Of a stretch of 13,670 nt of DNA, positions 6,128 through 13,670 are shown piece after piece. Both the position numbers and the translations under genes were made by a program. The notes beneath the pieces were generated by a model. That model did no database searches, was not told where the DNA came from, and was given only the letters and a program-made list of their open reading frames with translations. This DNA comes from Rhodoferax sp. (GTDB lineage: Bacteria; Pseudomonadota; Gammaproteobacteria; Burkholderiales; Burkholderiaceae_C). The stretch's first letter is position 1, and each line of letters begins with the position of its first letter. The DNA lies in the NCBI GenBank assembly GCA_021731215.1, contig JAKFXU010000105.1:1-13670 (forward strand). The letters are read 5' to 3'.

Positions 6128-6822
6128 ATGTCGCTGCCCATCAATATCAAGGACCTTCTACACGGCAAACCCGTCGAGTGGGAACGCCTCGAATTCAAGG
6201 CTGGCTGGAACCCGGAGGCCGTCCTGCACACCCTCTGTGCCTTCGCCAATGACATCCGCAAGAACTCCAGCACCATCCGCGCCAAGGGAGCGGATGAAAC
6301 CGAACTCATGTCACTGGCGGCCACCGTCCCCCACGACGACCGGATCAACCAGCAGGCCAAAGTGGAAAATCTCTCCCGCGAACTGATGCAAGAATATCTG
6401 CAACAGGTGGGCAGCGATCTGGTCGCGCACGGCCACGGCGTTATCGTAACCGCCGCATCGGTGAATTCCTGAAGGAACTGGAATTCACCGAGGGCCGTTC
6501 CACTGGCATCCCCAAGATCATGGAAGCCATGGAGAAGAATGGCTCCCCGCCAGCCGAGTTCGAATTCGACGAAGACCACAGCTATTTCACAATGCGGCTG
6601 CCGATCCACCCGGCGGCGCTGGAGGTGGCGGAATGACAGTCGAGGTCAGAGTCGAGGCCAGAGTCAGGGGGAGAGTCAGAACTGGCCAATCGAATACTTG
6701 GACTTCTTCAGGGCGGTGCTCTCGGCAAACAGGAGATCGCTCAAAAACTTGGGAAATCCAAGCCCACTCGATATCTGGATGATCTCTGTTGCACCAACTG
6801 GGCTTCAAGCTGGAGTGAGTGA
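6128..6822 (+). pseudogene. AlbA_2 (Schlafen-type) RecG-like regulator, with deletions, frameshift and in-frame stop
   Basis: Pieces of one protein of the AlbA_2 / 'ATP-binding RecG-like' family are visible in order. Piece 1 (from ATG 6128) has LLHGKPVEWERLEFKAGWNP and LHTLCAFAND, the N-terminal AlbA_2 domain. After a jump, SSTIRAKGADETELMSLAA to YLQQVGSDL follows in the same frame. A second jump plus frame change leads at about 6445 to RNRRIGEFLKELEF, TEGRSTGIPKIMEAM and MRLPIHPAALEVAE, ending in TGA at 6634-6636. The same frame then continues as a Ser/Glu/Arg-rich linker (SRSESRPESGGESE) and a winged-helix start, KQEIAQKLGKSKPTRYLDDL, after which similarity ends near 6786. Full-length members are around 450-550 residues, so most of the middle is gone. 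Family members are thought to act as regulators or defence-associated proteins. The product is almost certainly non-functional. Confidence 0.75.
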
Positions 6823-6916
6823 CAGGTGCGAGGGTTGTGGCCCCGCGCCAGGACGCGCACCATGGCCGTCTTGATGCCAACAGGAGGTCTTCAGGCCGGT
6901 GCCGACGTTCTGTTTC
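6787..6916. other. Unassigned sequence between the AlbA_2-like remnant and repeat copy 2
   Basis: About 130 bases without any recognisable coding content. It separates the last winged-helix-like codons from the second copy of the 107-bp repeat and is not similar to the DNA before copy 1. Confidence 0.5.
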
Positions 6917-7023
6917 GGGCTCCGGCCGTTCGAGTTCGCGGCCTGGAAGCGGGAGTTCGGCAAAGCCGACAAGTAGCGTCGGGGGGAGTGCCGGGTTTCT
7001 GTAACCGTCATCAAGCATCACGG
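6917..7023 (+). repeat. 107-bp perfect direct repeat, copy 2
   Basis: Identical to 2773-2879. It contains the last 20 fic codons and the 47 bases after the stop, but no fic sequence precedes it. Here CGGGGGGAG (6980-6988) inside the repeat can pair with CTCCCCCCG (7024-7032) just outside it, making a hairpin that copy 1 lacks. This suggests copy 2 retains the native downstream junction. Confidence 0.97.
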
Positions 7024-7060
7024 CTCCCCCCGGATTTCGTTTGTGTGGCAATATGCCCCT

Positions 7061-7351
7061 ATGAGTCAAACTTATGGTATCGAAACACCGAGAGAGCACG
7101 CTTGCGCGCCGCACCGAAAACCAGCGCGCTATCTCATCGTCATCGACGCGGGCGGGGCGATGGTGGCGCGGCTGTTCCTGGATACGCGCGAACTGGTGGC
7201 CGAGTTCGATGCCGCCGTGGAGGAGGTCGCGTTGATGACAAAAGGTCTGGTGCCGGGCGTTGGGGCGCTCGGCTCTGAATGGAATCGCGCTCTGCAGGGG
7301 CACAGCGCCACCGAACGGGCCAGTGCCCTAGTCTACACGCTCGACATTTGA
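7061..7351 (+). CDS. Small hypothetical protein, probably a real gene
   Basis: A 96-residue cytoplasmic protein with no signal peptide or membrane segment. After a variable basic N-terminus it has an alternating hydrophobic core, RYLIVIDAGGAMVARLFLD, a helical middle (ELVAEFDAAVEEVALMTKGL), and the end HSATERASALVYTLDI. The strand-helix pattern and compact size suggest a single-domain alpha/beta protein; I do not recognise the family. The start at 7061 is preferred over GTG at 7043 because the residues before it look non-coding. No clear ribosome binding site is seen. The composition matches the neighbouring housekeeping genes rather than the debris to the left. If the hairpin at 6980-7032 is the old fic terminator, this gene was the original right-hand neighbour of fic. 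Confidence 0.6.
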   Translation: MSQTYGIETPREHACAPHRKPARYLIVIDAGGAMVARLFLDTRELVAEFDAAVEEVALMTKGLVPGVGALGSEWNRALQGHSATERASALVYTLDI

Positions 7352-7365
7352 TAAAACTGAGGCCG

Positions 7366-7392
7366 GCTACTGACGGCGCATAAGACAGTAGC
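7366..7392. repeat. Short hairpin after the small hypothetical gene
   Basis: GCTACTG (7366-7372) and CAGTAGC (7386-7392) form a 7-bp stem with a 13-base loop, 15 bases beyond the stop codon at 7351. No T-tract follows. It could act as a weak terminator or an RNA-stabilising hairpin ahead of the tandem repeat. Confidence 0.35.
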
Positions 7393-7394
7393 GC

Positions 7395-7651
7395 CTAGCC
7401 GCCGCGCCGGGCCGCCCCAAGCAAGGCTAGCCCCTTGGGGGGCAGCGCAGTACACGAAGTGACAAGCGTGGGGGCCAGGCTAGCCGCCGCGCCGGGCCGC
7501 CCCAAGCAAGGCTAGCCCCCTTGGGGGGCAGCGCAGTACACGAAGTGACAAGCGTGGGGGCCAGGCTAGCCGCCGCGCCGGGCCGCCCCAAGCAAGGCTA
7601 GCCCCCTTGGGGGGCAGCGCAGTACATGAAGTGACAAGCGTGGGGGCCAGG
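7395..7651. repeat. Three tandem copies of an 85-86 bp repeat
   Basis: Units start at 7395, 7480 and 7566 (each CTAGCCGCCGCGCCGGG) and are 85, 86 and 86 bases long. Differences seen: unit 1 has one C fewer in the CCCCCTTGGGGGG run, and unit 3 has TACATGAA where the others have TACACGAA. A fourth unit would begin at 7652 but only CTAG remains. Each unit holds CCCCAAG and CTTGGGG arms that can pair. The sequence is of a type I associate with dispersed intergenic repeats of the Comamonadaceae. It lies between two convergent genes and may act as a bidirectional terminator. Confidence 0.93.
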
Positions 7652-8728
7652 CTAGGCGCAAAGCGTTGCGCTGGCTTCAATTTCCATCAGCAAGTCCTGG
7701 CGGCATACATCGGCTTGCAGGAAAATGGCATCGAAGCGCGCCCCTATCCGCGCCTGCATGACGTCTCTCACCGCCGCCAGATCGGCGCTGTGGCGGATGT
7801 AAACGCGATACAGAAGATGGCTGAGCGCAAACAGGGGTTGCCTGGCCTGGCGATTGGCCTGCGCAACGACGGCTTCAATATTCTTCAGGGTTTCGCGGGT
7901 CTGCTCGCGCACGTCGCCGCCATGGACCGTGTGATGACCCACAATGCTGGCGGTACCCGACACCCACAAGACGGCGCCAGCACCGCTGCCAACCAGACTG
8001 GCGCGCGCGAACGCCGGACTGCGCGGACCGTAGCGCTCTGGGTAGTGGAAGGCGCTGATCTGGCGTGGGTTTTCTATCGCCAGCGGCGACTTGCGTCCAG
8101 CCAAAAAAGCGATCGTCAGCGGACCGCCGGCTGTGCCCAGCGCACAGGCGGCCGGGACATTGCCAACCACATCACGCCGGCACGCCATGAAGGCCTCGTG
8201 GCGCCCCAGATTGAACTGGCGATAGCGCTCCAGGTCATGGCTATGCGCGTTGATGTCCGCCATGTAGTTCCACAGGCGAAATAAATAGGGATAGCCGAGC
8301 GCTTCCAGCAGCTCGAATATTTGCCGGTAGGCGCGCTCCGTGGCGTGTTGCAATGGTGTCGCAGCCGAGCCTGGCGCTGGCTCACATTCAGCCAGTTCGA
8401 TCACGCCAAACAAGGTGCTGCCATCGTGGCGGTAGCGAATGTCGCGGCACTGACCCGGTTCCAAAGCCGCAGCACTAAACCACACGTCGCATACCGGGTC
8501 AGATGGCGTGGCCCTGTGGCGCGCATGACCCGAGGGGTCAGATTTGATTTCAGCCAGCGGCGGCATCGACACCCGGATCACCGGCGCGTCCATCATGGGT
8601 TCCGAGGGTTCGGCCAACGCAGCCGGAAAATAGCAAATGGCGCCCAGCACATGACGCTGCCTCGCCTGGCTCAGTTGCACCAGCTCGGCCAACGACAGGT
8701 GCTGATTTTTCAATGATGTCAAGTCCAT
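7652..8728 (-). CDS. Chorismatase of the FkbO/Hyg5/XanB2 family
   Basis: A 358-residue protein with features of the chorismatase family, cytoplasmic enzymes that hydrolyse chorismate to hydroxybenzoates (XanB2 type: 3- and 4-hydroxybenzoate) or to dihydroxycyclohexadiene acids (FkbO type). Visible family blocks are FRLWNYMADINA, LERYRQFNLGRHEAF, the ENPRQISAFHYPERYGPRSP stretch, and GTASIVGHHTVHGGDV followed by EQTRETLKNIEAVV. The fold is RidA/YjgF-like in its C-terminal part. Homologues I recall are near 330-345 residues; the excess is explained partly by an apparent 13-codon insertion at residues 63-75. The stop TAG lies in the tandem repeat edge. No aryl-polyene or macrolide genes are nearby, so a role in 4-hydroxybenzoate supply for ubiquinone is a fair guess. 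The subtype cannot be settled from sequence reading. The ribosome binding site is weak. Confidence 0.82.
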   Translation of the reverse strand: MDLTSLKNQHLSLAELVQLSQARQRHVLGAICYFPAALAEPSEPMMDAPVIRVSMPPLAEIKSDPSGHARHRATPSDPVCDVWFSAAALEPGQCRDIRYRHDGSTLFGVIELAECEPAPGSAATPLQHATERAYRQIFELLEALGYPYLFRLWNYMADINAHSHDLERYRQFNLGRHEAFMACRRDVVGNVPAACALGTAGGPLTIAFLAGRKSPLAIENPRQISAFHYPERYGPRSPAFARASLVGSGAGAVLWVSGTASIVGHHTVHGGDVREQTRETLKNIEAVVAQANRQARQPLFALSHLLYRVYIRHSADLAAVRDVMQARIGARFDAIFLQADVCRQDLLMEIEASATLCA

Positions 8729-9199
8729 ATTAATCAGTTCAGAGCAGTCATCGCGTCATCAACGGGTCGATTATCGGCTTGCGCATTTTTGAAGATTCAA
8801 AGCTGGGTTTGAGCGGTGTTGGCCCATCGGGTTGTCGAACAGTTCGGCCATGGTGTTGCTCCAGAAGTCATTTTGTGAAGTCTGAATTATGCTCAGATGA
8901 GCGTGGAGGATGTACGCAATTCGATGCGATTTGCCCGCACTTATGCATAATTCATGCGCATATTGAACTGTAAATGACGATCTATTGCCTGATCGGTTTG
9001 CGGCTTGACCGGGTCAGGCCTCGAAATCGGCCTGCCACAAAGGCGCATCAATGCCAAGCCCCGATTGCGACTTTATTTGCTCTGAATTAAAAAAAGTGCA
9101 TTTTTTTGAAAATAGGCCTAAATTAGCCCCTAAATCTGCCGTTAAGAAAAATACGAACACGGAGAAAAGCCTCAAACCTGGTCTGCGGCCCAAACCAAA
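8729..9199. other. AT-rich intergenic region
   Basis: No gene is recognised. The right half (about 9060-9170) is strikingly AT-rich with several A and T runs, unlike the GC-rich flanks, and probably holds the promoter of the gene at 9200. A 9-bp inverted pair, GAATTATGC (8884-8892) and GCATAATTC (8945-8953), lies in the left half. Small frames here show no family resemblance. Confidence 0.5.
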
Positions 9200-9694
9200 A
9201 TGTCATTGCCACCCATTGATCGAATCCCCAATCTGCGCTCCGTTGGCGCAGAGTTGGCATCAATGGCGTCTGTCAGAACCATCCCGGTGGCGCCGGTCAA
9301 TCCGTCGGTCAATGCCGTCGCCTCGCCGGAACCCAGCCCCAGTGTGGTCAATCTGGTCGGCCAGATCAGCAAGCCGGAACGGGGCGAGGGGGTTTACACC
9401 AGCGTGTCCGATCCGGCCCGGCGCGGCTCCGAAGCCGCCGCCGAGAAAGACTGGACCATCCATCGCCCCACGTCCGAAAAAGTGGAGGACCCGCCACCGG
9501 TGCCGATGTCAAAACTGTTGATGGACCATATCAAGTCGCTGTGGCTCGCCAGCGCCAGTGCCGTTCAGGTTCAGCAGCAGGTCAAGGACCAGCTCAATAG
9601 CGCCCCGCTCAACCCCAACGCCCAGTCCGGCCTGCTGGCCAATGAGGTGATCACCTACTCGCCCAGCAAAATCAACAAGACAGACAACCTTTAG
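9200..9694 (+). CDS. Hypothetical Pro/Ser-rich protein upstream of queC
   Basis: A 164-residue protein with no recognised family, signal peptide or membrane segment. The first 110 residues are rich in Pro, Ser, Val and charged residues ([31 protein letters not shown]) and look disordered. Residues around 110-135 form an amphipathic helix with a Gln-rich face ([15 protein letters not shown]). The C-terminus SKINKTDNL is polar. Helix content and composition resemble small proteins attached to type III secretion or envelope systems, but nothing ties it to one. No good ribosome binding site precedes ATG 9200. Coding bias (GC-rich third positions) supports a real gene. It ends 41 bases before queC, so the two may share a transcript. 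Confidence 0.6.
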   Translation: MSLPPIDRIPNLRSVGAELASMASVRTIPVAPVNPSVNAVASPEPSPSVVNLVGQISKPERGEGVYTSVSDPARRGSEAAAEKDWTIHRPTSEKVEDPPPVPMSKLLMDHIKSLWLASASAVQVQQQVKDQLNSAPLNPNAQSGLLANEVITYSPSKINKTDNL

Positions 9695-9735
9695 CCAGGC
9701 AGCGGCCAGTGCCGCTGATCCTCTACCATTGGGGC

Positions 9736-11342
<1,607 letters not shown>

Positions 11343-12227
11343 CTACCAGGCGTGCTGGGCGTTATCGGGAAAGCTGCCGTCTTTCACGGCCGCGACGTAG
11401 GCCTGCATGGCCTCGCGCACACCGGCAGCGCCGCTCATGAAGTTGCGCACAAAACGCGGCATCTTGCCCAGGTTGACGCCCAGCATGTCGTGCATCACCA
11501 GCACCTGGCCGGCCGTGTCTTTGCCCGCGCCGATGCCGATGGTGGCGCAATGCTGGAGTGCGAGGGTGACTTCTGCCGCCAGCGCGGCGGGCACCATTTC
11601 CAGCACCAGCAGCGTGGCACCGGCATCTTGCAAGGCGATTGCCTGGCGCGTGAGCGTGGCCGCCGCTGCGACCGATTTGCCTTGCACCCGGTAGCCGCCC
11701 AGCGCATGCACGGTTTGCGGCGTAAGCCCCAAGTGGGCGCAGACCGGAATGCCGCGTTCGACCAGAAACTGCACCGTGTCCGCCGTCCAGCCGCCGCCCT
11801 CGAGCTTGACCATGTGGGCGCCCGCCTGCATCAGCGCGGCGGCGCTGCGCAGCGCCTGTTCCCTGGACTCGTGGTAAGTGCCGAACGGCATGTCGCCAAT
11901 CAGCCAGGCGGTGGCTTGCGAGCGGCGCAAGCCACGCTCCACGCTTTGCACGTGGTAACACATATCTTGCAGGCTCACCCCCACGGTGCTGGCCAGGCCC
12001 TGGCACACCATGCCCAAGGAATCGCCGACCAGAATGCACTCGACCCCGGCGGCGTCGGCGACCGCGGCAAAGGTGGCGTCGTAGGCAGTCAGCATGGTGA
12101 TTTTTTCGCCGCGCGCGCGCATCTCGATCAGGCGCGGCAGGCTGATTGGTTTGCGCAGCGCCGGCGTGCTGGTCGGCGGCAGGGTGCCGTAGGGGCTGGC
12201 GCTGGTGGGATCGGCGGGCGTGCTCAT
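11343..12227 (-). CDS. panB: Ketopantoate hydroxymethyltransferase PanB
   Basis: A 294-residue TIM-barrel enzyme that transfers a hydroxymethyl group from 5,10-methylene-tetrahydrofolate to 2-ketoisovalerate, giving ketopantoate, the first committed step to pantothenate. Family blocks in order are [17 protein letters not shown] with the metal-binding Asp, [40 protein letters not shown] and VLVMHDMLG. It has about 25 extra N-terminal residues rich in Pro, Thr and Ser before [11 protein letters not shown], compared with the usual 260-275 residue enzyme. AGGAG lies six bases before the start and supports it, although a later start is not excluded. It follows panD after 15 bases. Confidence 0.97.
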   Translation of the reverse strand: MSTPADPTSASPYGTLPPTSTPALRKPISLPRLIEMRARGEKITMLTAYDATFAAVADAAGVECILVGDSLGMVCQGLASTVGVSLQDMCYHVQSVERGLRRSQATAWLIGDMPFGTYHESREQALRSAAALMQAGAHMVKLEGGGWTADTVQFLVERGIPVCAHLGLTPQTVHALGGYRVQGKSVAAAATLTRQAIALQDAGATLLVLEMVPAALAAEVTLALQHCATIGIGAGKDTAGQVLVMHDMLGVNLGKMPRFVRNFMSGAAGVREAMQAYVAAVKDGSFPDNAQHAW

Positions 12228-12242
12228 GGCATCTCCTGGGGC

Positions 12243-12632
12243 TTAGGGTTGCGTGGCGGCTTGCACTGGAATGTGGGAACGCTGCTCCTGGATGCGGTTG
12301 TTGGCATCGACAAACACCAGCTTGGGGGCAAAGCCCGCCACCTGGTCTTCCGGCACCTGGGCGAAGGCGGCGATGATGATCAGGTCGCCCACGGCCGCGC
12401 GCCGGGCGGCTGAGCCGTTGACCGAGATGATGCCGCTGCCGCGCTGGCCGCGAATGGCGTAGGTCACAAAACGTTCGCCGTTGTTGATGTTCCAGATGTG
12501 GATCTGTTCGTTCTCGCTCAGGTTGGCCGCGGCCAGCAGGTCTTCATCGATGGCGCAGGAGCCTTCGTAATGCAACTCGCAGTCGGTCACGGCGACGCGG
12601 TGGATTTTGGATTTGAGCAGGGTTCGGAACAT
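12243..12632 (-). CDS. panD: Aspartate 1-decarboxylase PanD (pyruvoyl-dependent)
   Basis: A 129-residue proenzyme that decarboxylates aspartate to beta-alanine for pantothenate synthesis. It is made as an inactive chain that cleaves itself between Gly24 and Ser25, here in HYEGSCAID, converting Ser25 to the pyruvoyl group. Other family blocks are SKIHRVAVT with the substrate-binding Lys9, [15 protein letters not shown] and [16 protein letters not shown] with the active-site Asn. The length is close to the usual 117-130. It heads the panD-panB-panC block, 48 bases after bioF on the same strand. The ribosome binding site is weak. It is a class without PanZ/PanM control visible in this window. 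Confidence 0.97.
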   Translation of the reverse strand: MFRTLLKSKIHRVAVTDCELHYEGSCAIDEDLLAAANLSENEQIHIWNINNGERFVTYAIRGQRGSGIISVNGSAARRAAVGDLIIIAAFAQVPEDQVAGFAPKLVFVDANNRIQEQRSHIPVQAATQP

Positions 12633-12680
12633 GGTGTACGACTTTTTCAGGTCAGATCGCCAGGGCGGGAAAAAGAGGAA

Positions 12681-13670
12681 TTAGATCACGCCAGCGCCGA
12701 GCGAGGACGCGCTGGCCGGCCCGGTTCTGGGTGCCAGCTCGGCCAGCGCCTGCAGCAGGCGGTCGATATCGGTCTCGCTATGGGCGGCCGACAGGGCGAT
12801 GCGCAGCCGGGCGGTGCCGGCCGGCACCGTGGGGGGGCGGATCGCCGGTACCCACAGGCCGCGTTGGCGCAGGCCTTCCATCACCGCCAGCGCTTCCTCG
12901 TTGGCGCCGATCACCAGCGCCTGCACGGCGGTGCTGGATTCGCCAAGCTGCCAGTGTGTGCCGTGCAGAAGCAAAGCCAGGCCGTCGCGCAGGCGCGCGA
13001 TCAGCCGGGTCAAATGGTCGCGGCGCCACTGCTCGGTCTCGATCAGGCGCAGGCTGGCGCGCAGCGCATGGGCCAGCAGCGCCGGCGCGGCGGTGGCAAA
13101 GATGTAGCTGCGGGTTTTTTGCAGCAGCCATTCGATCAGCGCCTCATCGCCAGCGACAAAGGCACCAGCCACGCCGGCGGCCTTGCCCAGCGTCGCCATG
13201 TAGAGCACGCGACGCGACGCGCCGGCGCCGCTCAGGCCGGCCTGCGCCAGGCTGCCGCGGCCCTGCGGCCCGAGCACGCCAAAGCCGTGCGCGTCGTCGA
13301 GCAGCAGCAGTGCGTCAAAGCGTTCGCACAAGTCCAGCAGTGCGGCAATGTTGGCGCGGTCGCCGTCCATGCTGAACACGGCGTCGCTCAGCACCAGTTT
13401 GCGCCGCGCCGGGCTGTGCGCCAGCGCTTGCTCCAGCGCGGCCAGGTCGCCATGGGCGTAGCGGTGAATCTGGGCTTTTGACAGCCGCGCGCCGTCGATC
13501 AGGCAGGCATGGTTGAGCGCGTCGGAGAACAGGGCGTCGCCGGCGCCGACCAGGGCCGGCACGATGCCGATGTTGGTGGCGTAACCGGCATAGAAGTAGA
13601 GGGCGCGCGGCAACTGCACAAAGGCCGCCAGTTCGAGCTCCAGCGCCGCGTTGGCGGCGCTGTGGCCGCT
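12681..13670 (-). CDS. bioF: 8-amino-7-oxononanoate synthase BioF, N-terminus outside the window
   Basis: 329 residues are visible of an enzyme of about 390-400. The frame runs through the right edge of the window, starting with [17 protein letters not shown], so about 60-70 N-terminal residues are missing. BioF is a PLP-dependent alpha-oxoamine synthase that condenses pimeloyl-ACP/CoA with alanine in biotin synthesis. The family blocks are [39 protein letters not shown] and [13 protein letters not shown], whose Lys binds PLP. The C-terminal domain includes [15 protein letters not shown]. An internal GTG at 13619 is not the start, because family sequence continues upstream. It precedes panD on the same strand by 48 bases and could be co-transcribed with the pan genes. 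KBL (glycine C-acetyltransferase) is a close relative but fits less well by sequence. Confidence 0.93.
   Translation of the reverse strand, partial: SGHSAANAALELELAAFVQLPRALYFYAGYATNIGIVPALVGAGDALFSDALNHACLIDGARLSKAQIHRYAHGDLAALEQALAHSPARRKLVLSDAVFSMDGDRANIAALLDLCERFDALLLLDDAHGFGVLGPQGRGSLAQAGLSGAGASRRVLYMATLGKAAGVAGAFVAGDEALIEWLLQKTRSYIFATAAPALLAHALRASLRLIETEQWRRDHLTRLIARLRDGLALLLHGTHWQLGESSTAVQALVIGANEEALAVMEGLRQRGLWVPAIRPPTVPAGTARLRIALSAAHSETDIDRLLQALAELAPRTGPASASSLGAGVI

Noticed and set aside
2773..7023. Composite transposon with the 107-bp repeats as insertion sequences
   Set aside because: The repeats hold no transposase and no terminal inverted repeats; they consist of a gene tail and its downstream flank.
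7395..7651. CRISPR array
   Set aside because: The units are contiguous head-to-tail copies of 85-86 bases with no unique spacers, and no cas genes are present.
12498..13481. Plus-strand open frame of 327 codons opposite panD/bioF
   Set aside because: Antisense shadow of bioF with low-complexity Gln/Gly/Ala/Arg content.

Overview
The window looks like chromosomal DNA of a GC-rich betaproteobacterium, most likely in or near the Comamonadaceae (Rhodoferax/Polaromonas type). This is an inference from codon use, from a citE/LysR pair, from the panD-panB-panC block beside bioF and queC, and from dispersed GC-rich repeats of a kind I associate with that family. No rRNA or tRNA gene, CRISPR array or complete insertion sequence was seen.

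Layout. (1) 1-660: the C-terminal half of a CitE-type (HpcH/HpaI) aldolase, bracketed by a perfect 90-bp inverted repeat (1-90 and 571-660). (2) 713-1633: an intact LysR-type regulator. (3) 1634-7023: a gene graveyard. It holds a Fic gene with two internal deletions, a scrap of a type III restriction Res subunit, the C-terminal half of a SrkA/YihE kinase, the tail of a fumarylacetoacetate-hydrolase-family gene, a C-terminal tail that may come from a helicase, and an AlbA_2/RecG-like regulator with deletions, a frameshift and an in-frame TGA. Two intact units sit inside it: a periplasmic catalase-family peroxidase (3817-4818, minus) and a VapBC-type toxin-antitoxin pair (5453-6119, plus). A perfect 107-bp direct repeat (2773-2879 and 6917-7023), which includes the last codons of fic, brackets most of this zone. 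(4) 7061-7651: a small conserved-looking gene followed by three head-to-tail copies of an 85-86 bp repeat. (5) 7652-8728 (minus): a FkbO/Hyg5/XanB2-family chorismatase. (6) 8729-9694: an AT-rich intergenic stretch and a Pro/Ser-rich protein of unknown function. (7) 9736-13670: housekeeping genes. queC (plus) converges on and overlaps panC; panC, panB, panD and a partial bioF all lie on the minus strand.

How the parts relate. panB, panC and panD encode the pantoate, pantothenate and beta-alanine steps toward coenzyme A, and bioF starts assembly of the biotin ring system, so the right-hand block is cofactor supply. QueC makes the deazaguanine precursor preQ0. The chorismatase would supply hydroxybenzoates, possibly for ubiquinone or a pigment, but no partner genes are visible. 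The left-centre is a variable locus where defence-type genes were acquired and then deleted in pieces; vapBC and the peroxidase survive. I see no convincing complete new system. The most unusual structures are the two long perfect repeats (90-bp inverted, 107-bp direct) and the tandem 86-bp repeat that supplies the chorismatase stop codon.
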